From the NCBI RefSeq assembly GCF_023094165.1, contig NZ_JALMDK010000007.1, forward strand, positions 375,099 through 439,098: a DNA stretch of 64,000 bases. The letters run 5' to 3'. How positions within the stretch are numbered: the first letter of the stretch is position 1; each line of letters begins with the position of its first letter. The DNA comes from Crossiella sp. S99.2. GTDB lineage: Bacteria; Actinomycetota; Actinomycetes; Mycobacteriales; Pseudonocardiaceae. Below are positions 7,807 through 17,566 of the stretch, in pieces. Made by a program: the position numbers and the translations under genes. The notes under the pieces were generated by a model. That model was not told the origin of the DNA. It saw only the letters and a program-made list of their open reading frames with translations, and did no database searches.

Positions 7807-10800
7807 ATGGGGGATGAGCTGTGGCGGCCGGGGCAGATTGTCCTTGACTTGTATGAGGTTCTGGCGGTGATCCGCACCGGCGGCATGGGCCTGGTCCACC
7901 GGGTGCGGCACCTCGGCTGGGAGGTCGACCTGGCGGTGAAGGCGCCGCGGCGGGAGCTGGTGGCCTCGGCGTCGGGGGTGCGTGGGTTCGAGGCGGAGGC
8001 CGAGTCCTGGGTGGGGCTGGGGGCGCATCCGAACACCGTGGGCTGTGTGTACGTGCGGCGGCTGGGCGGGGTGCCCCGGGTGTTCGCGGAGTGGGTGGAT
8101 GGTGGGGATCTGGCCACCGCGGTGCGCGAGCGGTCGATCTACCGGGACGGGCTGGGGCGGTTGCTGGACATCGCGATCCAGACGGCCTGGGGGTTGGCGC
8201 ACGCGCACGATTCCGGTCTGGTGCACCAGGATGTCAAGCCCGCCAACGTGTTGCTCGGGCTGGACGGCACGGTCAAGGTCACCGATTTCGGACTGGCCAA
8301 GGCTCGGGTGGCGGCGGGAGAGGTTGCCGCTGCTGAGAGCGGGCTGGTCAGTTGTGGTGGGCTGACGCCCGCCTACTGCTCCCCGGAGCAGGCGCGGGCG
8401 GCGGCGGGTGCGCAGGTGCGGCTGACCGGGGCGACGGATGTGTGGTCCTGGGCGGTGACCGTGCTGGAACTGTTCACCGGGAGGCCGCCGACCCGGTTCG
8501 GGCAGGCGGCGGGGGAGGCGTTCGCGGCTTACCTGGCGGGTGGGACCGCGGAGTTTCCGGTCATGCCAACGGGTTTGGTGCGGTTGCTGCGGCGGTGTTT
8601 TCAGGTCGAGCCTGGTGACCGGCCGACTGGGATGGCGGAGATCGCCGAGGAACTTGTTGGGGTTTATGGGGATGAGGTCGGCGTCTATCCGCGGGTGACG
8701 CCGAGTGCGGCGACGTTGCTGGCGGATGGGTTGTCCAACCAGGCGCTGTCCATGGTGGACCTTGGGCTGGCTGAGCGGGCGGAGACGTTGTGGGAGAAGG
8801 CTTTGCGGGCCGATCCGCGGCATCCGCACGCGGTGTACAACTGGGGGCTGCACCGGTGGCGGGCGGGGCGGCTGACGGATAGCGGGTTGCTGGCGGAGGT
8901 GGCGGCCAGTCATCGGGTGGAGTATTTGCTGGGGCTGGTGCAGCTGGAACGGGGGGATGCCGGGCGGGCGCGGGAATTGCTGGCCGAGGCGGTGCGGCGG
9001 CAGCCTGGTGCGGCTGAGGTGGTTGCCGCGCTGGGGCGGGCGGAGAAGTTGGCGTCGTCGGGAGAACCGCTGGGGCTGGCCGGGCAGGACGATGACGTCA
9101 GTGCGGTCGCGTTGAGCGCGGATGGGCTGGTGCTGGCTTCCGGTGGGCGGGAACGGGAGGCCGCGGACGGCGGGTCGGTGCGGGTGTGGGACGCGCGCAC
9201 CGGTGCGTTGCGGCATCGGTTGGCGGGGCTGGCACGGGGCGTTGCGGCGATCGGGTTGAGCGCCGACGGCGGCGTGCTGGCGGCGGGTGGTGTTGACGGG
9301 TCGGTGCTGGTCCGGGCACTGGAGAAGTCTTGGCAGTGGGCGGCGCATTCGGGGCGGGTGAACGGGATCGCGGTGAGTCCGGATGGACGGCGAGTGGTCA
9401 CCGCGGGGGTGGATGGGGCGGTTCTGCTGTGGTCGGCCGCCGGGGAGCTGCTGCACGTTCTGGAGCAGGCCAGTCCTGGTGATCACTATGGCGTGGCGGT
9501 GGTGATCAGCCTGGATGGGCTGGTGGTGCGCTGGCATCGGCAGACCCGGCGGATCCGGTTGTGGGAGTTGGACAGTGGGCGATTGGTGCGGTCATTCGGG
9601 GTGGGCGGCGGGCAGGTGTCGTTCAGCGTGGATGGACGGATCGCGTTGGTGGTCGGGGGCAGTGCCGTTTCGGTGTGGCGGACGGGAACCGGGGAGCGGG
9701 TGCGCACGCTGGAACGGGGGGTCGGGTGGGCCGAGACGGCTGCGGTCAGCGCGGACGGGGCTCGGGCGGCGGTGGCGGATTCGGTGGGGTTGCGGGTGTT
9801 CGACCTGGTGGGTGGGCGGTGTGTGCGGACCTACGAGGACACCGCGGGATGGACCTCGGCGCTGGTGTTGAGCGCGGACGGGCGGGTGGCGTTTACCGGG
9901 AGCGCGAAACGGTTGGTGCGGCGCTGGGAATTGCCGCCCGGTGGGCCTCTGGCACCGTGGAGTTATCCGCGGCCGTTGCCCGCGGTGGCGTTGACCGATG
10001 CGGCGGACGTGGTCGCCTCGGCGCTGGCGCGGGCGGATCGGCTGGTGGGGGAACAGCGGTGGGCGGGCGCGGCGGCGGAGTTGCGGGCGGCGCTGGATGT
10101 GCCTGGCTACCAACGGAATCCGGAGCTGCTGACGCGGTGGGCGCGGTTGGGGCGGCAGGGCCGGGCGACTGGGTTGCTGGGGGCGCGGCTGGTGCGGGAG
10201 TTCGTGGGGGAGCGGAGTGTGTTGCGGGCCGATGGTGGGCTGGTGGTGTCCGTGGTGTCGCGCGTGGTGGAGGTGTGGGAGCCGGCGAGTGGCGAGCGGG
10301 TGCATCGGCTGGCCGGGCATGGGGACGCGGTGACGGGGCTCGCGCTGGATCCGGCCGGGCGGTGTGTGGTCACCGGCTGCGCGGACGGGAAGGTCCGGGT
10401 GTGGGATCTCGTTACCGGGGAACGGATTCGGGAGTTTGCCGGGCATCGGGGTGAAGTGCTCGCGGTGGCGGTGAGTCCGGACGGTCGGCAGGTGGTGTCG
10501 GCGGGGGAGGATCTGACGCTGCGGGTCTGGGGGCTGGGCCGGTGGCGGCGGGGGCGGGTGCTGGGGCGGCAGTCCCACCGCGTGGGGCGGCTGCGGTTCA
10601 GTCCGGACGGACGCCGGGTGTTCGCCCAGGACGGCAAGGGAATGCTGTCGATCTGGGACGCGGCCGGGCGGCTGGTCAAGGTGCTTGGTGGTGCGGTGGG
10701 GCGGAGCAGCCTGGTCGCGGTGAGTGCGGACGGGCGGATTGGACTGTTGAGTGGGCCGACCCGGACGGCGTTCGTGTGGGAGCCGCCAACAGGGGAGTAC

Positions 10801-11190
10801 CTGGGCGTGCTGGCCGGGCACGAGGCTCCGTTGACCGCGTTGGCGATCAGCGCGGACGGACATGCCGGTTACTCCGGCGCCGAGGACGGGTCGCTGTGGG
10901 TGTGGGATGTGGCCGCGCAGCGAGGGATCCGGTCATTGGATGGGCACAGTGGGGCGATCACCGGACTGCTCGCGCACGGCCGGTTCCTGTTCTCCGTGGC
11001 GGCCGATCACACTGTGCGAGTGTGGGATCCGGTGGCGGGGCGTTGCCTGTGGGAGCTGGCGGGGCAGCCCGAACCAGTGGGATCGGTGCAGGTGAGCGCG
11101 GACGGGCGGATCGTGATCTCTGCCAGTCGGCGGAAAACGCTGCGGGTGTGGGAACTGGACTGGGACTATGACTTTCCCGCGGAGGGCTGA
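7807..11190 (+). CDS. Serine/threonine protein kinase with TPR-like linker and WD40 repeats
   Basis: 1,127 residues from ATG 7807. Residues 12-290 are a Hanks-type kinase: glycine loop 'RTGGMGLVHRV', ATP-binding Lys45 ('LAVKAPR'), catalytic loop 'HQDVKPAN' (140-147; HRD has become HQD but Asp142 remains), DFG 160-162, and 'YCSPEQA' in place of APE. Residues 300-415 look TPR-like ('AETLWEKALRADPRHPHAVYNWG'). Two WD40 blocks follow, about 420-720 and 790-1120, with repeated 'SADGR...V.VWD' blades, likely two propellers. No transmembrane segment is seen, so it is cytosolic. The propellers probably scaffold partners; targets are unknown. Confidence 0.88.
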   Translation: MGDELWRPGQIVLDLYEVLAVIRTGGMGLVHRVRHLGWEVDLAVKAPRRELVASASGVRGFEAEAESWVGLGAHPNTVGCVYVRRLGGVPRVFAEWVDGGDLATAVRERSIYRDGLGRLLDIAIQTAWGLAHAHDSGLVHQDVKPANVLLGLDGTVKVTDFGLAKARVAAGEVAAAESGLVSCGGLTPAYCSPEQARAAAGAQVRLTGATDVWSWAVTVLELFTGRPPTRFGQAAGEAFAAYLAGGTAEFPVMPTGLVRLLRRCFQVEPGDRPTGMAEIAEELVGVYGDEVGVYPRVTPSAATLLADGLSNQALSMVDLGLAERAETLWEKALRADPRHPHAVYNWGLHRWRAGRLTDSGLLAEVAASHRVEYLLGLVQLERGDAGRARELLAEAVRRQPGAAEVVAALGRAEKLASSGEPLGLAGQDDDVSAVALSADGLVLASGGREREAADGGSVRVWDARTGALRHRLAGLARGVAAIGLSADGGVLAAGGVDGSVLVRALEKSWQWAAHSGRVNGIAVSPDGRRVVTAGVDGAVLLWSAAGELLHVLEQASPGDHYGVAVVISLDGLVVRWHRQTRRIRLWELDSGRLVRSFGVGGGQVSFSVDGRIALVVGGSAVSVWRTGTGERVRTLERGVGWAETAAVSADGARAAVADSVGLRVFDLVGGRCVRTYEDTAGWTSALVLSADGRVAFTGSAKRLVRRWELPPGGPLAPWSYPRPLPAVALTDAADVVASALARADRLVGEQRWAGAAAELRAALDVPGYQRNPELLTRWARLGRQGRATGLLGARLVREFVGERSVLRADGGLVVSVVSRVVEVWEPASGERVHRLAGHGDAVTGLALDPAGRCVVTGCADGKVRVWDLVTGERIREFAGHRGEVLAVAVSPDGRQVVSAGEDLTLRVWGLGRWRRGRVLGRQSHRVGRLRFSPDGRRVFAQDGKGMLSIWDAAGRLVKVLGGAVGRSSLVAVSADGRIGLLSGPTRTAFVWEPPTGEYLGVLAGHEAPLTALAISADGHAGYSGAEDGSLWVWDVAAQRGIRSLDGHSGAITGLLAHGRFLFSVAADHTVRVWDPVAGRCLWELAGQPEPVGSVQVSADGRIVISASRRKTLRVWELDWDYDFPAEG

Positions 11191-11205
11191 ACGAAGGGAC
11201 TGCTT

Positions 11206-12111
11206 GTGCTGCTGGTGTGTTCTGGCTGGGGCTGCCGGCGGATGATCTCGGTGTCCAAGGCGCCCGGCGGCAACCCGGTGGCCCGCGCCGACCCCGAGCA
11301 CTTCGCGATCAGCTTCCGGATCTGCCAGGACTGCCACCAGAACTACTGCGACCGCTGCCTGGCCGGGCGGGGCGGGCTGTTCCGCGGACCGCGCTGCACC
11401 GGCTGCGGCGGCAAGCTCGCCGACGGCGCGCGGCGGCCGGAGATCTGGAGCAGGCCCAAGGCCGCCGTGGCCGAACTGCACGCCGAGGGCGTGACCCTGG
11501 CCGAGAGCGGGCGGTTCGCCGAGGCACTGGCCGTGTTCGACCGGGTGCTGGGACAGCGCTCCGGTCACCTCGACGCGCACTTCCAGCGTGGACTGGTGCT
11601 GCGGGAGCTGGGTCGCTACGGCGATGCGGTGGCCGCGCTGGAGCAGGTGGCCCGGCTCGACCCGCACAACGTGCAGGCCCTGTTCGATCAGGCCAACGTC
11701 TGCCGGCTGTCCAACCAGCCCGAACGGGCCGTGCGCGGGTACGACCGCGCGCTGCGGATCCAGCCGCACTACCTGGCCGCCCTGGTCGACAAGGCGTACA
11801 CGCTGATCGATCTGGACCAGGCCGAGGCGGCGCTGGCCTGCTGCGAACAGGCCATCCGGCTGGACGCGGCCGGGCAGGGCGCCGACCACACCGAACACCT
11901 GCGCGCGCACGCCCACGGCGCGCTCGGCGCGGCGCTGATCCGGCTGGGCCGGCCCGCCGAGGCGCTGGCCGCGATCGAGATCGCGCTCAGCGACGGCCCG
12001 GATGTGCCGGAGAACTACTACAACCGGGCGCACGCGTTGAAGGAACTGGGCCGCACCGAGGAGGCCAGCCTGGCCTACCGGGTGTACGAGGACGTCCGGG
12101 ACCGCGGCTGA
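11206..12111 (+). CDS. Cys-rich (zinc-binding-like) N-terminus with TPR repeats
   Basis: 301 residues from GTG 11206, with AAGGGA upstream. The first 70 residues hold eight cysteines (C5, C10, C40, C43, C48, C51, C64, C67) in CxxC pairs, suggesting a double zinc site of RING or treble-clef type. Residues about 85-300 are at least five tetratricopeptide repeats ('GRFAEALAVFDRVLGQRSGHLDAHFQRG', 'NYYNRAHALKELGR'). It lies 15 bp after the WD40 kinase and one base before the FHA kinase start, so it is probably an adaptor in one phosphorylation module. The zinc role is inferred. Confidence 0.75.
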   Translation: MLLVCSGWGCRRMISVSKAPGGNPVARADPEHFAISFRICQDCHQNYCDRCLAGRGGLFRGPRCTGCGGKLADGARRPEIWSRPKAAVAELHAEGVTLAESGRFAEALAVFDRVLGQRSGHLDAHFQRGLVLRELGRYGDAVAALEQVARLDPHNVQALFDQANVCRLSNQPERAVRGYDRALRIQPHYLAALVDKAYTLIDLDQAEAALACCEQAIRLDAAGQGADHTEHLRAHAHGALGAALIRLGRPAEALAAIEIALSDGPDVPENYYNRAHALKELGRTEEASLAYRVYEDVRDRG

Positions 12112-12112
12112 C

Positions 12113-13270
12113 ATGCGCACCACCGTCACCCTCTCCGCGGACGATCTGGTGCGGGACAAGGTTTTCCGCGAACCCGCCAGCTGCGTGATCGGCCGTTCGC
12201 TGGACTGCGACCTGCGCCTGGGCACCGGCGACAAACGGGTCTCCCGCAGGCACTGCGTGCTGGAGATCGACCCGCCCGAGGCGCGGCTGCGGGATCTGGG
12301 CAGCCGCAACGGAACCCGGGTCAACGGCGAGCCGGTCACCGGGGAAACGCGGCTGCTGCACGGCGATGAGATCAGCGTCGGCGCCACGGTGCTGCGGTTC
12401 TCGGTCGGGCTCAGCGGCTACGAGCTGGTGCGCAAACTGGGCCAGGGCAGCCAGGGTGTGGTGCACCTGGCCAAGGACCTGGCCGACGGCACCCTGGTCG
12501 CGATCAAGACCCTGTGGGGCGAGGACGCGGTGGACCGCAAGGCCCGCAACGCCTTCCTGCGCGAGATCGAGAACACCCGCGCGCTCAACCACCCCAACGT
12601 GCTGGAGTTCCGCGGCGCCGGTGCGGGCGGCTCGGCGTTCGTGCTGGCCAGCGGCTACTGCGAGGGTGGCAGTGTGGCCGAACTGGTGGCCCGCCGCGGC
12701 CCGCTGCCGGTCGCGGAGGCCGTCTCGATCACGTTGCAGGTGCTGGACGCCCTGGCCTACGCGCACCAGGCGCCCATCCCGTGGGTCAGCCTCGCCGACG
12801 GCGGCAGTGCGCCGGGGGTGGGCCTGGTGCACCGGGATGTCAAGCCGCACAACATCTTCCTCACCGGACCACCCGACGACCCGATCGCCAAACTCGCCGA
12901 TTTCGGCCTGGCCAAGGCATTCGACCGGGCCGGGCTGTCCGGCCACACCCGCACCGGCGCCCTCGGCGGCAGCGTCGCGTTCATGCCCCGCCCGCAGATC
13001 ATCGACTACAAGTACGCCAAACCCGAGGTCGACGTGTGGGCCGCCGCGGCCAGCCTGTACTGGATGCTGACCGGCGCCTCCCCGCGCACCTTCCCACCGG
13101 GCGAGGACCCGGTGCTGGTGGTGCTGACCGATCCGGTGGTGCCGATCCGCGACCGGGACCGCACGATCCCGGCCGGGCTGGCTGCGGTGCTCGACGCGGC
13201 GCTGGTCGACACCCCGGGGATCGCGGTGACGAAGGCCGAGGAGCTTGCCACCGCGCTGTGGGCGATCTGA
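12113..13270 (+). CDS. FHA-domain serine/threonine protein kinase
   Basis: 385 residues from ATG 12113. Residues 5-97 are a forkhead-associated domain with conserved phosphothreonine-binding 'GRS' (27-29), 'SRRH' (44-47) and 'NGTRVNG' (66-72). Residues 103-385 are a kinase: 'LGQGSQGVV' loop, Lys132 ('VAIK'), 'HRDVKPHN' (240-247), 'DFG' (263-265). About 18 residues (221-238) are inserted just before HRD. The usual order in bacteria is kinase first; here FHA is N-terminal. No membrane segment is seen. The FHA domain may recruit phosphorylated partners such as the adjacent TPR or WD40 kinase proteins. Confidence 0.88.
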   Translation: MRTTVTLSADDLVRDKVFREPASCVIGRSLDCDLRLGTGDKRVSRRHCVLEIDPPEARLRDLGSRNGTRVNGEPVTGETRLLHGDEISVGATVLRFSVGLSGYELVRKLGQGSQGVVHLAKDLADGTLVAIKTLWGEDAVDRKARNAFLREIENTRALNHPNVLEFRGAGAGGSAFVLASGYCEGGSVAELVARRGPLPVAEAVSITLQVLDALAYAHQAPIPWVSLADGGSAPGVGLVHRDVKPHNIFLTGPPDDPIAKLADFGLAKAFDRAGLSGHTRTGALGGSVAFMPRPQIIDYKYAKPEVDVWAAAASLYWMLTGASPRTFPPGEDPVLVVLTDPVVPIRDRDRTIPAGLAAVLDAALVDTPGIAVTKAEELATALWAI

Positions 13271-13300
13271 CGCCGGCACGGTCGCGGCTAGGGTGGACGG

Positions 13301-13651
13301 GTGCCGCTGGTGGAAGTCACTTACGCGCCGGAGATCGGCGAACCGAAGTTGCGGGAACTCGGCTCGGTGCTGCCGCACCTGGTGTCGCTGGCCGTGGCCT
13401 GCCCGGAGGAGCCCTACGACGGGGATCTGCAGCCGGGGGATGTGGACATCCGGTTCCGGCCGCTGGGTCCGCTGGACCGCGGTGGACTGCCGGTGGTGAT
13501 CGAGGTGCGGTCCAAGTGGTTCGAGAGCCGGGCCACCGACCGCCAGCAGCGGGTGGACCGGCTGCACGCCGACCTCGCGGCCGCCACCGGGCTGGACGAC
13601 TTCGGCGTGTACCTGTCGCTGCCGGTGGCGGCCTGGGCGCAGGGTGACTGA
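13301..13651 (+). CDS. Small protein, possibly tautomerase-like
   Basis: 116 residues from GTG 13301. Pro2 follows the start (MPLVEVTY), and the length and the C-terminal 'FGVYLSLPVAAWAQGD' are compatible with the tautomerase/CHMI fold, but similarity is too weak to name an activity. It lies 30 bp after the FHA kinase on the same strand and converges with the next gene. A hypothetical protein is the safe call. Confidence 0.55.
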   Translation: MPLVEVTYAPEIGEPKLRELGSVLPHLVSLAVACPEEPYDGDLQPGDVDIRFRPLGPLDRGGLPVVIEVRSKWFESRATDRQQRVDRLHADLAAATGLDDFGVYLSLPVAAWAQGD

Positions 13652-13676
13652 GGTGCTGCTGCCCCGGTAGGTCGCC

Positions 13677-14846
13677 TCATCTGGTCGGCAGGGACAGGTC
13701 AGCGCCGGGCTGCAGGATCGAACTGGTCCAGCTCCCGCCGCTGTGGTAGGCCATGCAGATCACGTTGCGGTAGCCCGCGTTCCAGGACGCCTCGTTCGGC
13801 GCCAGGTAGCCGATCTGGTCGGATTCGGTCAGGGCGGCCAGGTTCACGTTCCGCTGCGCGATGGCGGGGCAGTTGGCCTTTGTGCCCGCGAGGAATCCGT
13901 TCCAGCCCGGCCACGGGCCGGAGCCCCCGCTGTACGCGCCGAACGCCTGGGCGTCGTGCGGTTCGGTGCAGCTGGTCAGCCGGACGGCAACAGCTTCGGT
14001 CGAGAGTGACGGCCGGATGAGGCAGTCGCCCGGTGTGAGCGTGCAGGCGTTGGCGTGACCGGCTGGTGGGGTCACGCAGCCGTCGGCGGTGCTGGTCACC
14101 TGGATGATGCCCGCGGTCCAGACCCCGCCCCAGACCAGGGAGAACAGCAGCCCCAGGAGCGCCATGGCCAGCGCGATGGTCTTGCTCGCCGCGACCATGC
14201 CGACGAGGCCCGCCGCCGCGCCCGCCGTGCCGGTCGCAGCCGTCGCGCCGGTGCCGAATCCGGTGACCGGCCCCGGCATTCCCGCGGGAAAGGCGGGCGG
14301 CCCGGCGATGGGTGCCGAGAGGTCCGCCGGCTGGGTTGCGGCGGGGCTGCTGGGGAAGGGCGAGGGAGCCGGATTTGGTTGGGGTGGCGTGGGTTGGCTG
14401 AAGTGGACGGGGGTCGCGGGGCCGCCGGGGTGGGTGGTGCCTGGTGCGGGGATTGGTGGTGCGGCGGGGTTTGTTGCGCCCGGCGCGGCGATCGGTGGTC
14501 CGCCGGGGTGCGTTGAGCCTGGTGTGGCGACCGGCGAGCTGCCGGAGTGCGGCGCGGTCGGTGTCTGCGTGTCCGGGTGGGGTGGACTGAAGGCCGTGCT
14601 TCCGGACTGGTCGCCGGTGCTGTTGCCCAGTCTGGCCAGCCGGGTGAGCACGATGATCGCGAAGGTGAACGCGATCGGGATGAACACCGGCAGGAATCCG
14701 CACAGCCCGAGCACCAGCGCGCCGATCGCCAGCCGGCTGGTCCGGCGGTCCAGATAACCCTGGTAGAAGTGCACGCCGTCGTGGATGGCGCCTGCCATGA
14801 CCACGTTCTGGCTGTTGGTCGCCTGGTTGTGGACGTCCCGGTGCAC
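13677..14846 (-). CDS. Membrane protein with proline-rich linker and septum-formation-like C-terminal domain
   Basis: 389 residues from GTG 14846, chosen because GAGGGGG sits five bases upstream; an in-frame codon at 14984 would add 46 residues without sign of a gene. The order is: 'NVVMAGAIHDGVHFYQG', a motif type met in actinobacterial signalling proteins; a hydrophobic hairpin (about 36-67); a Pro/Thr/Gly-rich linker (about 75-200) with repeated 'APG.THPGGPP' units; a membrane segment (about 225-250); and an extracytoplasmic domain with Cys residues and 'RLTSCTEPHDAQAFGAYSG', resembling the Septum_form family. Its role is not established. Confidence 0.65.
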   Translation of the reverse strand: MHRDVHNQATNSQNVVMAGAIHDGVHFYQGYLDRRTSRLAIGALVLGLCGFLPVFIPIAFTFAIIVLTRLARLGNSTGDQSGSTAFSPPHPDTQTPTAPHSGSSPVATPGSTHPGGPPIAAPGATNPAAPPIPAPGTTHPGGPATPVHFSQPTPPQPNPAPSPFPSSPAATQPADLSAPIAGPPAFPAGMPGPVTGFGTGATAATGTAGAAAGLVGMVAASKTIALAMALLGLLFSLVWGGVWTAGIIQVTSTADGCVTPPAGHANACTLTPGDCLIRPSLSTEAVAVRLTSCTEPHDAQAFGAYSGGSGPWPGWNGFLAGTKANCPAIAQRNVNLAALTESDQIGYLAPNEASWNAGYRNVICMAYHSGGSWTSSILQPGADLSLPTR

Positions 14847-15091
14847 GGCATCCCCCTCGCCGGCGGGCCCCACTCCCGCGCCTGCGGTGATGCTAGGGAC
14901 GGCGTGCGGCCGCGGACACCGCGTACCAGGGAGATGCCGGGGAACCCGGTTGGCGGGGTTCGGGTTCGCGCGGAGCACAGACATCCAATGAATCCTTCGG
15001 CCGTTGTGACCACTGGGGGCTCAGATGTAACTTTCGGACTGCTTTGGTCGGATGTATTGACGTTCCGTCGGTGCTCAACGAGGAGAACCCG

Positions 15092-17554
15092 ATGATGCGG
15101 AGATCGTGCTGCCTGCTGCTCGCCCTGTTACTGGGCCTGAGCCTGACCGGGGCGGCGGGGGCGGCAGAGCAGCAGCGGCCGGTGCGGGGTGTGCCCGGCG
15201 TGGTGGGGCTGAGTCCGGACCCGGAACTCGCTGCCTGGCAGCGGTTGCAGTTCGGCATGTTCATCCACTGGGGCGTGTACTCCGAACTCGGCGGGGTGTG
15301 GCGCGGGCAGCCAGTGACCAGCGGCTACAGCGAGCAGATCCAGATGTGGGCCAACATCTCCGAGGCCGAGTACCGCGAGGTGGCCGCCCGGTTCCAGCCG
15401 GCGAAGTTCGATCCGGCGGCGATCTGCTCACTCGCCAAGCAGGCGGGCATGAAGTACGTGGTGATCACCAGCAAGCACCATGACGGCTTCTCCATGTTCG
15501 GCACCGCCAACACCGGCTACAACGTGGTCGACGCGACCCCCTATAAGAAGGACCCGCTCAAGCTGCTCGGCGATGCCTGCCGGGCCCAGGGACTCGGGTT
15601 CGGGGTGTACTTCTCGCTGGTCGACTGGCACCAGGGGCACAGCTTCGACGGCGGCAACAACAACCCGATCCCGGCCTCGATGGAGCCGGTGATCGAGGCC
15701 CAGCTGCGCGAGCTGATGACCAACTACGGCGAGATCGCCGAGGTCTGGTTCGACATGTCGGCACCAACCGTGCGGCAGAGCCAGCGGTTCGCCGGGATCG
15801 TGCGGGAACTGCGGCCGCGGGCGGTGATCAACAGCCGGGTCTGGAACAACGCCGGGGACTTCCGCACGCTGGGGGACAACGAGATCCCGACCGTGCCCCT
15901 GGATGGCACCTGGCAGACGCCGGCCTCGATCTACCACGAGACCTGGGGCTACCGGAGCTGGCAGAAGCGGGAGGATCTGCCCGGCAAGATCCGCGATCTG
16001 GTGGTCGGGCTGACCAGCGTGCGGGCCAGGGGCGGGAACTACCTGCTCAACATCGGTCCGCGCGGGGACGGTTCGGTGGTGGAGTTCGAGGCGGAGGTGT
16101 TGCGCGGCATCGGGTCCTGGCTGAGCAGGCATCCGGGGGCGGTGCTGGGCGCGTCGGCGACCCGGTTCGGCGGGCAGCCGTGGGGTGAGGTCACCGCCAA
16201 CGGGAACGAGCTGTTCCTGCATGTCACGCAGTGGCCAACGACCGGTGAGCTGCGGCTGCCCGGACTGGCCACCCGGGTGCGCCGGGTCGGCGAGGACGGT
16301 GCCGGCCGGCTGGACTGGCGGCAGGACGGCGCCGATCTGGTGGTGCGGTTGCCCGCCACGCCGCGGGATCTGGTGTTGCCGGTGCTGAAGGTGGAGCTGG
16401 CGGGGGAGTTGCGGATCATCCCGGCGAACACGGTGACCGCGGGCCGGGACGGTGCGTGGGTGCTGGGCGAGGACGATTTTGAGCGCGGCAACAGCTATGC
16501 CGACCAGGGCAGTTACCCCAGCACCCGGCAGACGAGCGTGCGGCAGACCGCCTACCTCAGTGGCGAGCGGTCCGGCGCGGTGTCGCTGACCTTGCGCGGG
16601 AGCGCCGAGCCGGACACCCGGTACCGGGTCAGCGTGGGGGAGCAGAGCCGGGTGCTGACCGGGGCCCAGCTGCTCGGCGGCGCGATCGGCCCGTTCACCG
16701 TGCGGGCGCGCCAGGTCACGCCGGTGACCATCGCCAGGGCCGAACCCGCGCACCAGGGCCAGGAGCTGGGGGCGCGGTTGAGCGGATTGGTCGCGCCTAC
16801 CGACCGGGTGGTCGGTTGGGCTGCACCGCCCGCGCAGGTGGAGACCGGCAGCCGGGTCGAGATCCCGGTGCGGGTGACCAACCTGCGGTCCCGGGAGGTC
16901 AGCGGTGCGGTCGCGCTGCGGGCCCCTGCCGACTGGACGGTCGGGGCGGCGGTGCCCTTCGCCGGGCTGGCGCCGGGGCAGACGCGGACCGTGCTGGTGC
17001 CGGTGACCGTGCCCGCGGACGCCACACCTGCCATAGAAGAGGTGCGGGCGGTGGTGACCGGGGTGGCCAGGGAGCTGGAGCTGGCCAGCCAGGTGCGGGT
17101 GGTGCTGCCGAACCAGGCCAGGGGCAAGGCCGCCAGCCAGGTCAGTCTGGGCTGGGGCGGGGTGCCGGAGCGGGCGGTGGACGGCAACACCGGCGGCGAC
17201 TTCAGCCGGGACAACTCCACCTCGCACACCGCCGAACCGTCGAACCAGGCGTGGTGGCAGGTGGACCTCGGCCGGCCGGTGGCGATCGAGACCATCGAGA
17301 TCTGGAACCGCACTGATTGCTGTGCGCGGCGGCTCGCCGACTACTGGGTGTTGGTCTCGGACGCGCCGATCACCGCGGATTCGCTGCGCGATGCCCTCGC
17401 CACGCCGGGGGTTTTCGCGGTGCACCAGCCCGGGATGGCCGGGCGGCCTAGCGCGATCGGCCTGGCGGGCCGGGCCGGGCAGCACGTGCGAGTGCAGCTG
17501 GCCTCGGCCACCGATCCGTTGTCGCTGGCCGAAGTGGTGGTGCGGGGACGCTGA
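15092..17554 (+). CDS. Secreted alpha-L-fucosidase (GH29) with C-terminal F5/8 type C domain
   Basis: 820 residues from ATG 15092, after an AACGAGGAG ribosome site; ATG 15095 is an alternative. A Sec signal peptide covers about residues 1-28. The GH29 catalytic domain follows: 'FGMFIHWGVYS', 'SKHHDGFSMF' and 'EVWFDMS' with the expected nucleophile Asp221. Then come a beta-sandwich, a NEW3-like stretch (about 585-670) and a C-terminal galactose-binding (discoidin) domain ('GKAASQVS...GNTGGDF...WWQVDLGRP'). It would release L-fucose from external glycans. It is monocistronic and ends in a strong terminator. Confidence 0.92.
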   Translation: MMRRSCCLLLALLLGLSLTGAAGAAEQQRPVRGVPGVVGLSPDPELAAWQRLQFGMFIHWGVYSELGGVWRGQPVTSGYSEQIQMWANISEAEYREVAARFQPAKFDPAAICSLAKQAGMKYVVITSKHHDGFSMFGTANTGYNVVDATPYKKDPLKLLGDACRAQGLGFGVYFSLVDWHQGHSFDGGNNNPIPASMEPVIEAQLRELMTNYGEIAEVWFDMSAPTVRQSQRFAGIVRELRPRAVINSRVWNNAGDFRTLGDNEIPTVPLDGTWQTPASIYHETWGYRSWQKREDLPGKIRDLVVGLTSVRARGGNYLLNIGPRGDGSVVEFEAEVLRGIGSWLSRHPGAVLGASATRFGGQPWGEVTANGNELFLHVTQWPTTGELRLPGLATRVRRVGEDGAGRLDWRQDGADLVVRLPATPRDLVLPVLKVELAGELRIIPANTVTAGRDGAWVLGEDDFERGNSYADQGSYPSTRQTSVRQTAYLSGERSGAVSLTLRGSAEPDTRYRVSVGEQSRVLTGAQLLGGAIGPFTVRARQVTPVTIARAEPAHQGQELGARLSGLVAPTDRVVGWAAPPAQVETGSRVEIPVRVTNLRSREVSGAVALRAPADWTVGAAVPFAGLAPGQTRTVLVPVTVPADATPAIEEVRAVVTGVARELELASQVRVVLPNQARGKAASQVSLGWGGVPERAVDGNTGGDFSRDNSTSHTAEPSNQAWWQVDLGRPVAIETIEIWNRTDCCARRLADYWVLVSDAPITADSLRDALATPGVFAVHQPGMAGRPSAIGLAGRAGQHVRVQLASATDPLSLAEVVVRGR

Positions 17555-17566
17555 ACCAGCCCGGAC

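Noticed and set aside
7807..13270. Kinase/WD40/TPR genes as an anti-phage defence system
   Set aside because: No nuclease, protease, NTPase effector or mobile-element context was seen, so nothing supports defence over ordinary signalling.
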